NCBI RefSeq assembly: GCF_050908995.1
Contig: NC_135121.1
Span: forward strand, 18,228,001 to 18,292,000
Direction of reading: 5' to 3'
Origin: Andrena cerasifolii
Lineage: Eukaryota > Arthropoda > Insecta > Hymenoptera > Andrenidae
Length of the DNA stretch: 64,000 nt
Of the stretch, positions 8,826 through 22,600 are shown piece by piece. Made by a program: the position numbers and the translations under genes. Under the pieces are notes generated by a model, which saw only the letters and a list, made by a program, of their open reading frames with translations, was not told the origin of the DNA and made no database searches. Numbering within the stretch: position 1 is the first letter of the stretch; every line of letters starts with the position of its first letter.

Positions 8826-10469
8826 CCTTCAAGAGCTTCCATATCCTTCCGGCGCCAAAGTATGTATTATGTCCCTGTGTTTCTCCGACCCTTGCTAATC
8901 TGTTTGCCATGGTAGCATTATTAGTGGCCACCCAGGTCAGTTGACACGGTATTCGTCGCGTAGTTTCGTAATAGCAACGTAACTATTTCGGTGGCCATCG
9001 GGGGAACGTAAGAGCTACGGAAAGGGCCGTGAATGAGAAGTCAGCCAAGAAAAATGCAATTCCGTTTATTATTAGTCGTCGAAGTTAAGCAAATACACCG
9101 CTTACGTTTATAATTTACGGCCGTGTCTTTAATAAATAATAATTTACGCATTCTACGAAACATGGAAAGCCTGCGTACCACTGGGCTACTAAAATCAGTG
9201 ATCGATGGAATGGTAATTATACGCGTACCTTGATATAAAGTTCAATTCAGTAATTCATATAGAATCTCAAAGAATCGAACGAGTTGATTATCGCTTCGCT
9301 ACGTCTTAGAGTATATTATTTGCGTGGGCGTAGTAATTACATCAATTGTATCACTTCGCGCGCAATTGAAGGACCGCATGCTTCATTCTTTGCGCGTATT
9401 ACATCAGACTAAGTACAGTAAAGTAGGGATTGTTGGGATCGTTATTTGAGCTACCCTAGGTGTTGGATTAGCATCTTTTCGCTTTGCATATATTTTTGCG
9501 CAGGGGGATTTCAGAAGTGTTTGCGTATTAATGTAAGGGAACAGTGGGGGTAATGACTCAGCTGCTTTGTGGGAAAACCCAGGAAAATATATTAAGGTGT
9601 TCGACTGTTCAAAATTATCTGGGAATCACATTTCTCAGATCACATAGAAAATATGATATATAGGAGTACCGTGAATTTAATATAAAAATACTTTTACTGA
9701 CTATTATGTTTGTAAAATAGGTGTATGACCGCAGAGAAATCAAAGTAATAATAACAAATGGAAAAATGGTGAAATGAAAATTTAGTTAAAAATAGAGAAT
9801 GCTTAAAGATGTGCTTGCAATCGATATTAGGATTCCATAGTCATAATCGTTTGATAATAAACACGTACTACTTAATTATTGATTTGTCTATATCAGTTCT
9901 AAGTACTATCGGCTTGTTTGAGTCATTCCAACATTTTTCAAGATTCCAAAATGGTAACTCAATCTCTTCCAATATCTACTCTTCCGTAGCTACCCCTACT
10001 TGGACATCGGATGAAAAGATTTCAATACAATAGTTCACATTTCATGATCGTATGTGATTGAATAATCGTGAATATCGAGATACACTGACACGGTGAATAT
10101 CGTCTAAAAAATTACGTACTAGGAATATCATTGGCTATGTTAAATAATAAAAAAACTTTACAAAGCTTGCGAGGACTCCGATCGTGTAATTAGATCCCTA
10201 TATGTTTACGAATCAATTAAATTAAGCACTAAAACGAACGCCCTGTAGACTATCACTAATTATGCGCGTTAAACTTTACATAAATCTCGTTTCGGGGGAC
10301 AACATTAAGTTACTCTTCGCGTTGGAGCAGTAAATTTCTGTGGGTTGTACTCGATCTCATAAATCGTGCGAGTCTATTATCGACGTCGAGCAACACTTCT
10401 GACGTCGGTTACGTCCAGTACCTATTTACATAATCGCTGCGTGCCGAAATTGCAAACACGGTTCAACGT
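8826..10469. other. Intergenic sequence 3' of the Wnt gene
   Basis: No supported coding exon and no strong inverted repeat. The right part should hold the Wnt 3' UTR, but I could not single out its poly(A) signal. Confidence 0.5.
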
Positions 10470-10621
10470 TTATTTGCACGTGTACTCTTCGGTACGTTCG
10501 GTGCACGTTTCACAATGCACTCTGCAACACCAGTGAAATTTGCATCTGCACTGCCACGTTCTTGTGAATTGATGCGTGTTGTAGCCGCGACCACAGCACA
10601 TCAAGTCGCATCCGTCGGTTC
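10470..10621 (-). CDS. Wnt7: Wnt7 terminal coding exon: C-terminal cysteine block
   Basis: Acceptor CTTTTTCAG. Encodes G-T-D-G-C-D-L-M-C-C-G-R-G-Y-N-T-H-Q, then C-K-F-H-W-C-C and E-R-T-E-E-Y-T-C-K, with stop TAA at 10472-10470. The cysteine spacing is complete for a Wnt C-terminal domain. Confidence 0.96.
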
Positions 10622-13600
10622 CTGAAAAAGTAGCACACAGTTCATAACGTATGTGCATAGGTTACAGTAAAGGTACTAATATTCAATATAACACAATGAA
10701 CTCTTAAGAAAGCGCTTCGTCAGAGGCCACCGTGACAAAAGAAACGCATTTTAAGAAAAATGTTTCTGTACCATTTTCGAAGATCAAGCACCTTGAGCTG
10801 TCATTCGATTCGGTTTACCTTTACTAGTACGATTACAATATCTGCCCTGCGTTCCCAGGCTGCCCTGCGCCAAATCTGGCTCGCAGTAGTTAGGGGAAGG
10901 CTGCAGAAAAACCAGCTCGTTTCTCTTTGGAATTCTTTTCTGCCCCATGGCCGATCTGCCGCTAGATTTCGTTCTCTTCAGCACCAAGTGCGGCCGCCTC
11001 GGTTTAACGGCTTTCTTCGGGGGTTGTCGATCGTGCCGGGACTTGCCAACCTCGTTCGGTTTCCCTTGGGTTTTCGCGTCGTTGCCCAAGATTGGTACCA
11101 TCTCCGCCGAGGTCGAATGCAACGTGTCTAAACTCTGCGCGAAAGGCAAGTGTCTCACAGGTTGCAATACAAATCAGTGTAGCAATTAAGTAAGCGATTA
11201 CCTGCATCGTGGGGGGTGGCGGCGGTGTGATCGCTATGACTGGCCTGGCTCTGTAATACTTTTTCATCAGTGCATCGCCGATCTGACGAAAACTAGGCAA
11301 GGTTCGCCAGCAGGTCCTCACGGTGCAGGAGCCGGACACGCCGTGGCACTTGCATTCCGTTTGCAGGAGGGCTTTAACTATCTGCAAAGGAACAATATAC
11401 GCGTTATCCACTAGCAAATTCTATCTACCCTGTACACAAGCAATGCAATTTCAAATCTGATCTCTCTATTAGACACAAAGCCCTGACGCTTCGAAGCATG
11501 TACCATCGCAGCTCGTAGTGCTACACCTGATTATTGCATCTCCACCCCACGTTTTGCGAATAGGCAATGTTGTTAGCGGACTCCCTTACTTCTACCCTTA
11601 ACGGTTCAAGGAAACGATGGAAAAATTCTTGTTCTGTCGCGCCACTGTGCATCCTCCACTACATCTTCTTCAGTTAGATAGAAACCGTGCAATTGAGTTG
11701 TGTACTTCGCGCCAAATCTATGTCCACGCAAACTGTGCAACGTCGGAATTCATCTGAGTATCAGCGAGTAGGCTGTCAATTTAAAACGAAGCCCGTTCGT
11801 AAATTCCCTCGAAGTGCGTGTTCCTTCGTCTTCCCGCCCATTGTGCGTCTACTGGGCAACGCGTACGCTCAGAGAACTGGTTTACATTTCGAATTATCGG
11901 GAGTGAGAAAGAAAGAGAGGCAGAGGGAGGTTGAGAAAAAAATCGCCGGGGCATAAAGTATGCGGCGTGGCAAGGCGAGGCGATCGACGACTGTAAGAAT
12001 AAATCGTTAGCCAGTGCGTGTCTATACGCGCGTACAGATCGGTACGCGCGCACAGAGGAGGTGGGCACGATATATGCTCGTTTTTATTGCCGCCTCGATA
12101 ATAAAGCCCATCGAAGAAGACGAAAGCTCGACGAACTTTCCCCAATTAAGGCGCCGCCCGTTCGCGTACCCTACCTGCGGCGCAACGCCCGGTCCTTTCT
12201 CACAAACGTTCCTTCCCGACCGTCGACCCTGCCTCCCCTACCTTGCTCCATGGATCTGCGTTACCCTCGAATCCGAGGAAATTAATTTCCGGCCCGGCCA
12301 ATTCGAATTGGTTCGGTAACAATGGCTCCGAGGGATTTCAAGGGAAGTTATATCTTGAGTGGGCAATCCAAGGAACCGCCCACGTATTGGTGCATCGCGA
12401 AATTTTTACAAGTTCCAATGGAACGAGTTTCACTTTAGAAAAGCAGTTAGGTGTAGGTACACTTTATAGGAATGCCTATGAATTTTGTGGGGTCGAAAGT
12501 AACATTAGCTTCTACGTTGCAGGTGGTGGAAAGGAATTCAAAAAGGTTGAGCATTTTAATTTTATTCACCTGTAGATGGTATTTGTACAATGTGGCAGTG
12601 ATAGTAAAGTAATAAAGTGCAGTTATAGGACTCGATCGAAATCGGTAAAAAGCCAGTATCGTACATTGTACCATTCAGAACGATATGATCGGTAATTTTT
12701 CACGTTTCTGTAGTATTGCTGTGATTTCCTACGAAGAATTCCATTATGTGGGGCAATCAGGGTGTGCTGAACGCATTTTGCACAAACTCAAAGAGCGAAA
12801 ACCGTGCATAGTAATGGCGATCGCTTAGGTGTCTTGCGTGCCTGCTGTCACGTATACCTGTCATTACCGAATGTAACCGATTTATGGTGTAATTCGAGAA
12901 AATCAGCAAGTATAGAGCGAGCTGTACTACGGGTTGCACAAAAAACGCAAACCGAACGCATTGTGCCAAGTGTCTAGGGATTAGGAAATTACGACAGGGT
13001 ACTTTGAATGTCCCGCTCTACCTGAGTTCTTAAAAATTTGCATTGTCCGCGGCCGTGAAGACAAATTGGGGCCCCGCAAACTGATGCCCCCAATAAAATT
13101 ATATTACCCCAGGAAACTACACGCATTCTGCAAATTCTTAGGTCTCGGTGGGGTCATAAACGTACGAAGAATCGAGTCGAATGGGTTTTTACAAAATTCA
13201 AGTGTACAGTGCTTCCCAAGTGGGGAATGGAGGTAAACTTAACTTTGGGATATAAGCTCGAAGAACGTAGGGAATTTGAAATGAAATTTCATGCGCATAC
13301 TTTCCGTGCATCGTGAATCATGTCTGAATAATAGCACGCGTTACTCACCTTCCTTCCAGCTTTGTTATTATGAAGATTCATCAGACTCCTTGCGTCACCC
13401 TCGACCTCCCTCGCGTCCAGAAACCTACGCGCGAACCTAACATTAAATTATAATATTAAAATCCATGCCTGTGCAACAACTGCCGCGACGTAGGTACACA
13501 GCGTCACGTAAGTTTTACACGCACGTGACACGTGCAAAGGGTGCCGCGTGTACCGGCGACGAATTCATTACGGATCGGGTTTAATTATCTCACCTCATCC

Positions 13601-16600
13601 CGTAGGTGACGTCCGCGCTGCAACCACCCCATTCCCAGCCGTTTGGCGGCAATTCCTTTCTCGTCCTGCGGAAACAGTCCCTGTATTATTAACTCATAAC
13701 CATGTAAATCTATATTTCAAAATATTAGTCGCTACACTTTCTCCTCGAACTTTAAACTTCTTGCAGCTTTTACCATTACCCGTAAAGACCATTATCAGTC
13801 TTTTAATAATGTATATCTAAAGTAATGGCACAAGATGAAGAATGGCCTTAGAAAATGACGATGTAGAATGAACTGGATAGGGGGTGATTCTATCAGAACC
13901 CCGAAACTAGGTCGCCCTTCGAACGCAATCGAAGCGTACAGGCTGACGTCGGCGATGAATGCTTAACCAGCTTGAGTAAAACACAAAAGCAAAAGAGGAC
14001 AGTTTACCTTACGGTGGGTTCGCAACCGCATGCGGTGATGTTGCCCCTGCTGCAAGCTGCGGTCACCGCGTACGTTACACCCGCTGAACTTATTGCGTAC
14101 GTGAAAGCTGCTTCCCTGCTTCCTGAAATAGATCAGTGAGAAATTTCCTGTTAGTTCTAGCGACTGGAGCAGGTCTGTCCAGTTTGCGCGGTAGGTGGGA
14201 AACGTGTCTAGGGATTTCAAGCTATGAGAAACGGGGCCGCAACTATGCGACAGATAGGGTTACGGTTTACGGAACTTTGAAGGGCAGCGCGGGAACGGAA
14301 AGGGATTTTGTAGAAGATGATAATTAGGACTATTCTTTGGGACAGCTGGAAGCATTCCATTCACATGGACAGGCAGGATGTTTCTTAAGATGTTTGTTCG
14401 TATTCAATACACCTAAGAACGTAGAAATTTCTTTACAAAGAGCCTCGAGTAATCCGTGCTTATTAACGTTCAGAATTGCTTAACAGAGAAAGCATTCCTC
14501 AATTCTTACCAATTAGGACACCGATTCCCCGCGTTTTAATTAATAAGACACTTTACGTAGGTGGTCAGCAAACATACTTCGGCCGGGAATATTTCACTCG
14601 TCGCGCTTTTAGTAGTAATAATCTGAGGATTTTGGAAAAATCTTGAAAGACGGCTAAGAGGCGCGGAATCATTATTCTCGCGCAGTCATTGTGATTAATT
14701 TCGAACCGCATTGTATTAGTGTCTTCTAATCGCAAGTCTAAGATTCGCTTGTTCGCAATCTCCTGTCGATACCTATTAAGTTCGAAGTTCGCGTTTCCAA
14801 TCCCTGCGCGCCAAGCACGCGACGTGTTTTAATCCACGCGTCGCGCGAACCGATCTACTTCATTTTGCCGACAAGCATGATACATCAGCCGCGCAAACCC
14901 ACATTGTCCACCAGCGTTTCCGTCACACTAATTTACAGCTATCCGACACACGTAGAGAGCCGCGTAAAGCGCGAGCACAATTAATTACCCGAGCGGCTCT
15001 TTCAGCTCGTTTGCCATTCTGAATGAGTTACCGAGCGTTCCTTTCTTCTCGATGTTGCGTTTTTTTCCCCCCACGACGGCGCTCGGTCGTCGTTCCGAAC
15101 ACCTACGCGATAGTCTGTGTCCGAGTTGATTCGCGCTCGCTTGGCAGCCATCAACCTCGGCCGACTTTAATTCGAACGTCAAGATCGCCTTTTACACGCG
15201 ACGCCTAATTATCGCGCGTAATAAAACTCGATATACCCGTAAGCCGACCCGGAGGCACTGGTTGCACGCTTTAACAGTGCAATTTTCACGGCCGATCGAG
15301 TCTTATCGTTACTCTCCATCTCTTCGACTCGATCCTTCGAAAGTTTCTTGCAATTTTTACGACTACACCGGCGCGAAAATTGAACTGCAACGACGCAACA
15401 GGGCTTGTAGATCCTTCGATTTTTCAACGGGAAAGAAACTCCGGATACATATTTGACGGTGAAACGGAAACACGATTGCAAACATACTTAAATTGCCACG
15501 TGCCAGTCAAAGCACCGGGGTTGATCAGAATCACGATAATCCCCGAAAGTTCCAAATTTTTAAAGAAAAGTGGAATGCAGTGACTACATACTTAAGTACA
15601 GTGGCGAACGAAAGAAAGTTTACATCCTTTAAAATCCCATAACTTTTTTTAGAATTTTTCCAAACAACTTGAGCTTTTTTCGAGAAGCTAGAAGGATTAA
15701 TTTGCTATTTGGCGTGCGTCATTGTTTTGAAAAAAATTGCAATTGGTCGGAATAGCAAGAAAAATAGTAAAAATCGTTTTTCAACTTTTTTTCTGAGCCT
15801 GTAATGAAAATTCAAAAATCCCGTTTGTAGATTTAAGTAAGTTGTATACATGTTCAAAATTTCATCAAAATCGGTTAACGTTGCTTTGAGTTATAAACGC
15901 TTAAAGATTGCAAAATATGGTCGAAAATCGCGAAATTCCCGAAATCAGCGAATTTTGGCCTTATTCTACGATTATTTAACCAAAAAACGACCTTTACTAT
16001 TTTGTTGCTATTCCGCCAATTGCAATTTTTTTAAAACGACGAAACACGCCACGTATCAAATTAATCCTTCTAGCTTCTCGAAAAAAGCTCAAGTTGTTTC
16101 GACCAATTCTAAAAAAGTTATGGGATTTTAAAGGATGTAAACTTTCTTTTATCCGCCACTTACGTTGAACGTCGTACCTACATGAACCATTTGCCATTTT
16201 CCTCGGGTTTGGTGGTAGAGAATTACTATCAAGTACAACTTGGACCATCAGTAAAGCAGACATTACAAATCGACTGTCTAGAAGATTAACTATGTAAATA
16301 ATCATCGAGCGTATCGCAACGGCCGGTATCGCCGTTCATTACGGCACACAACAATGAAATCGCCGAGAGGCGAGAAACGTCGTGTCGCGAATTTCGAAAG
16401 GGAACATCGTTCTTTTCATTTAACGCGTCCGTTTCTGCCCCTTTCGCCGCTTCGATTCGCGCATCATCGGCTGGAGGCAGGGGGATTGAAAAGATCCGGT
16501 TAACTGTAATTACAGCCGATCTTCCTACACGCGGTTGCCGTATAATACTACCCGAGTCGATGTTTGTTATGCCCACGGTTATAATTCATAGTCACCGACA

Positions 16601-19600
16601 CGCGCTCCACTGGCTCGCATATTGTGAAAGTAAACACATATACCTACGTGCACTTTCGCGAGTCATTCGATTTCATTTTTCCCGTTATCCGCGATCATAA
16701 TCGAGCGCGATCCCCGCCGTAATTACCCCAACAGCCGCGCGAAACGCCGCCCCTTTTATTCAAGGGACGAACTTATATCGGTATAAAAGGCCCGCGTCTA
16801 ATAGCGGATGCATTCTTTGTGGCATATTTGAGAAAGAAAATGGTAATTTTTACTGCGCGACTTTGCTCGGCCGCGAAATTACAGGGTCCGTCGAGTGAGA
16901 AGCATAAATTGTATTGTAAATGTTAAAGGTGGTGGTCATTCAGGAGATGGAAGAATATGGAAGTTTTGTGTATTTTTGCGTGGTTAATTCTGTGAATTTC
17001 TACGAAGCAACTGATCTCTGTGAGAGAGCTATTGAATATGTTCAGAGTTGAAGAGAAACTAGACGAAATGATTGTCGTTCCTTTTATTATTCATTTATGA
17101 AGTTGATCCATTCGAATGTATCTGATTCGCGTTTGTTTCATTGGATAGCTATAACACAATGTCTATGGCCGCTTGACTAAGTAGGCACACAACACGTTCA
17201 AGTTCAGTGACTTTAACGACCGCATAGAGCGCTACTTCGACGGGGCTGTAAATGAGACCGAGTAAAAGGGTATTCATTCGAATTTCTTTGTAGTTAGACA
17301 AATGATTGAATGCTGCAGAGTAAAAATGGCGTAATATCAACGCGGAAGTGAGAGTACCCTCGGGGGAGTAACGAGCCAGAGTAGAATATGAATCTTCCCA
17401 ACGAACCCTTTAAAAATCTATAACGCATCCTCTATCAACGTGGGAACACTTGTCGAGCACATATGAATAATTCATGTTTAATAATAATACAGAAAACTCT
17501 GCTCGGCGATGTCTACCTACTTCACATACATTCAAGAACTGCCTACCTATCACTTGCACCTGTAACAAAATCAAAAGAAAAATGCTCACCACCACTTTCG
17601 TCTTCGCAAGCCCGAATGCAGATTCTAAATACCCCTTAAATACATCAGAGAATTAAAACCTCCCCCACTCGTCCCGTCTCGCATAAACTACTTAGCGAGA
17701 AACGATAACAGGAGAGAACTGGCAATCCATCAATGAAACACTGCGTTCCCGCCGATCTTCCGACGCCGTCTCATTAATTAAATCATCCTTCCGCTCTGTT
17801 TTACCTGTTCGCGCGAAAATGACGTGCGAACGGAACGAGATACGCCAGGAACTCTTAGATAAAGTGCATCGCGTGCAGCTGCCTACACGCGCGAGTGCAA
17901 CGCGACGCGGCCGCCACCCCGTTTCTGTTCTTATTGTCAGTGAGCATTCCCTTAGGCTGCGGATGCATCATCCTCGTCGCGCCGCGGCCCGACGCAGGAA
18001 GAAAACGAACGCATTCACGCCCGTCGGAGGCGATCATGCAGGGCGCCATGATCGGGCACGGGCAGCTCGTGGTCACGGTTTATAACGCGGCCTCGAGATC
18101 CGTATCTCTCCACGATCGACTGCTTGATTTATAAGACGCCAGCGAGGAGATCGGTATCTGCCGCTCGTTCCCGCGTGTCCCGATGCGTCCAATTTATGTA
18201 GCACGCGACATCCTCGCCGAGTCGAAAACGATCGGCAGGAGGATCCCGTGCTTACCGATTGCGCGCCCGTCCGGCGCTCTCCCCTTTGCGCCTCTGCTTC
18301 TTTTCTCCGAGCGGAACCTGATTCGGTAGGAACGAAGAGATTGCTCCGCTTTACGGAGCACAATGATGGTTTTTTCTGATGCGCAGGCCGTTGGTTACTT
18401 GGAAGGGATTTTATCGGAGCGCCCCTTGCGCGAGCGTTTTTGTAGTTATTCTTTTATATTCTGCATTGAATAAAGCGATAACTACGCTTTTCCCATTCAA
18501 GTGTCCTAAACTTCGCGTTCCTTATTCCCTGCTGGGGCTATAAACGTTTGTCTGATTTACCGCGAACCAACTACTTCCTCCCTGCGCATCACCTTACTCA
18601 TATCGTTCCTTTTAGGGTAATTCAACTACTCGCAATTAATTAGACTTTTCGTTACCTTCGGAAATGATTATTTCTTATGCTCTATAGATTAATATGAAGG
18701 CGAAAAAGAGCGCCTCGGGCGACAGGACGCGGACCCAAGACCTGCGGGTCCTCGGCGTACTGGCCAGCCGGCGTTGCCAATTCGAAAGCAACGGAGCCGA
18801 ATGCGTGTTAGATGTTCAAGTTATCAATTTCGTACGGAGAGACGGATAATACTTATAAAAATCATGTCATTCGGTTCTGTAGTCTAGAAGAAATCGTCAC
18901 GTCGGCGATCGTCGTTTTCCATTGGCAACAAAACTACCTGCGTCACCCTCGCAACATCGTTCCTCCTCGCGACGACCGTTCCACGGAGCTTGCTTTCGAT
19001 TTATCGAAGGACAGGTCGTTTCCCCGTGCACGAACGACCGATTGTACCGCGCTGGGACGTGGGGGACAGTTAGGCGAGCACATCGGTCACAAGGTTGATG
19101 AATTTATGCCGAGTGTTTATGTCAAAGGACGGCAGAGCGTACATCTACTTAGTGTCGGAAGAGGGTAACGGGGATATTTATCGTTTCGTCGGCGTCCGCG
19201 GCGGCGGCCGCTCAATGGGCGGAGAAAAGAGAGGTGGCCTTTCCATAAATTCATTTCAGCTGTAAATTGTGAACGCACCAAATGAGTACCGCTTCCATAT
19301 TAGGCCCCGGCACACGGCGATTCCGAAGGGTAGACCTCAATCTATTTGTATAGCGCACTATACAACACTGTGTATCCTGTCGTTCCGAAGATATTACAGT
19401 GTCCATGGTCGAACGTTGCGAATTATACCTTGCAACGTTGTTTCTTACCGAAGAGGGATCATCTGGGCCCACTTTCACCCCCCAAACACAGTATTCAACG
19501 TATCAAAATTTGCATTTCTAGAAGGAGATTATTAGAGCATGATTGCACGAGTATTACGAATGTACAATTATCGCTGAAAAGTTAAAAAATTCAAAAATAC

Positions 19601-22600
19601 GAAAATGGAAACTCAGAAATGATCAATTGTGATTTTAAGAAGGCCTGACCGCGGAGGGTTAAATTGATAATTTTATTGTTTTGTCGCCGATGTGGTGGAC
19701 GAGTTGCATCAAAACTGTGGCAAATTTAATTGTAAGCTATGACTTGTTGGCGCGTGTTAGGTTGAGCTTCCTGGTTTCTTCGGTAATGCTGACGTCATTG
19801 TTTTCCGAGTCTTGGATGAAAATAAGATACCTGGGGCTGTTGACGCAGCGTCGTTTGAAATCGGCGCAGAAGCAGTAAACAGTGGGCTGCGGTAATAAAC
19901 CACGCAGTAAAGCCGTAAAAGGAAAGGTTCGATTCGCAATCGCACTCGATCGGTAGACACGGACGTCTTTTAATTTATGTCATCGCGTTTTAAGCGAGTC
20001 GCGTAATGGGCCTAGGAAATTTATAAGCGGCAGCATTCTAGGCGTGGGCGTTCGTTTATGATAAATATAATAACGAATCCGATTTCGTCACGTTCTCGAA
20101 CGTTCCACCACCTTCCGCCTTTTGCTCGTGGAAACGCAATCAGTGCGCTAATGAGGGGAACGTTTGTCACAATCTTTAACGAAGTAACACTAATTACGAG
20201 CCATTAAATTGTCCCCGAAGGAAAGAGATCAAACTGCTGCTATTCTGGTTTAAGGGGGACTTCACCCTGAAGCCACTAACAAAAGACAAAGTTAGGGATT
20301 TTTTGTTCGTATAAACTATAAATAAAAATGCAGGGCTTTGATTTTTTATATAGTTTTAAAGCAATCTTTATTTTGCTTGAAATTTTTTTTATGAATAATT
20401 GTATAAAATGGCTGCAAAAAACTGGCCCACACTCCCGGGAATGACTGGTTCATCTGAGAAGGAAATACAAAATAGATATTTAAACAGGAATATATTATCT
20501 TTGACCTAGCGTAGGATTTTTTGAATATTTTAATTATTCGATTTTTTACAAGCATTCCACTGCAAACTTTTATGTAAAAAATTAAAGTAAATTCTTCAAA
20601 CTGCTATAATTTCCAAAATAATCCGAATTTTAAGAAAATCCTACGCTAGGTCAAAGATAATATATTCCTGTTTATATATCTTTTTGGATTTCCTCCTCAG
20701 ATGATCCAGTCATTCCCGGGAGTGTGGGCCAGTTTTTTTGCAGTGCTCCGGGAAGTCATTTTGTTCTCCGCCATTTTGTACAATTTTTCATAGAAAAAAT
20801 TTTTTCCTAGCAAAATAAAGATTGCTTTAAAACTATATAAAAAATTCAATCCCTATATTTTTATTTATGCGAATAAAAAAATCCCAAACTTTGTCTTTTG
20901 TTAGCGGCTGTTTCACGTCGAGTTGCCTTTGAGTCATTTGTATTTTTACATACGATCGTAATTTACAGTATTTGCACTGTAATACTTGGATATCAAAGTA
21001 CAACGTTCCCCTTAGCTGCGTGAAAGTATAATACTATTTGCTTACGTATGATGCTCTTTTTCATTCCAAATGGCACTTCAATTTATAAATTTATATTCTC
21101 ATGGAATGATCTTGCTCCACCCAACTGACAGGATTATTTACAACTCACACCCTCTACAAGAATTCCTTTCCCTGCCAAACTTCCGTGCCCACTCTGCAAT
21201 ATCCCACTGAACTCAAAGACACAGCCGCAGAAAATAATGCCATTACGTTTCCATTATATATTCCCCTTCCCGTCTAAACGTTATACACGGTCGGTCTATT
21301 CAGCTCCAAAGAAACTCGCGTTCCCCCCAAACGAACCCCATATTTCAATACTTAACATTACAAGCTGTTGGCAAATGGATCTTACTTTCACACGTAACCG
21401 ATCTAGACCCATTACAGACTTAACGCACACCTCTACCGATGATTTACGCCGCGGCGAGAGCGTTACTTTATGACCGCCCGCGTTTATGGAGCTGCGCTCT
21501 CGATAATCGTGAAATCTCCCCGACCGGAAGAGAGCCTGGGCCCCATGGGCGCCTATTTCGTTTAACCCCGTTCCATTTCCCGTCTATACGCGCCGCTATC
21601 GAGGGCATTTCTCCGCGCGATCGGATCATCGAGGGGAGCCAGTCCCACCCGAGCGTTTCTTGTTTCTCAAACGTCCACCATTCGCGGACCGATCCGCGAC
21701 GCGTTCCGTGAATCATCGGCGACACGGCCGAGAATTCGGAGCGTTCCAGCCGCGAGAGCGAGTATCGCGCTAATTAGCTGTCCGCTAATTAGCGGGGCCG
21801 CGATATACGAGCGATTCGTGGCGCCCGCGGCGGTAAAACTGGAACGATACTGTCCTGACAAGCGCTAAATCTCGCGTTGCCTCGCATCCTCTCCATGGAT
21901 CCTCGCTGCCCGCTGCTACGTCACGTTGATAGCAGTATTTCAAACGGTGATGCGTCACACTTCCACCTACAATAACATTGTCTGTGGCCGGCGATGCACT
22001 CGCGGGACGTTATTATTATGCCCTCGCGATTTTATGCCCTCGCGAGCGATCTTATTAAAGGTAACGAGCACGATCGTATCGCGTCGCGCAATAAAATACC
22101 GCGCTCGGGATCCCTTCCCCTCGGCCGCCGTCTCTCCGTACCATCTCGCCTTCGGGATGGTGAAAAAAGGGGAAAGAAGTTTCTAGTTCAGCTGGATCCT
22201 CCCCCTAGCTCGATCGAGATCGCAGAGATGTCCGTAAGGTGATTCAATTTGTCCGGGACGATCTAGTTTCAGGCTATCTTTTCCTCCTTTTCTTGGAAGT
22301 CCTTTCTAGGATGCCCGACCAAGTCACCTTTTGCTTTCTCTTTTTATTTATCCGTCCCCGTTCGGGGAAGCGTTAAGATCCCGTGGTATTCGGACAATTT
22401 GGAATTCCCCTCGACAAGGACCTTCGCCGTAAAATTAATTGTTTCCAGGTCAACGAGGATTCATTGTAGGTACCTCTTGGAAGCGATTCCAAGCGAAGCT
22501 TCCAGGGACCGGGCTGCAAAAGCTGACCTGCCGTTGACCACAGTTAGTCATTAGCGTTCTCTTAGTCAGGTCGACCGGTGAGTCACCGGTGTACCGAATT

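Noticed and set aside
10760..11131. Plus-strand open frames of 80-123 codons across Wnt7 exon 6
   Set aside because: They are antisense shadows of a verified coding exon.
19921..19945. GGTTCGATTCG, resembling a tRNA B box
   Set aside because: No A box or cloverleaf can be formed upstream.
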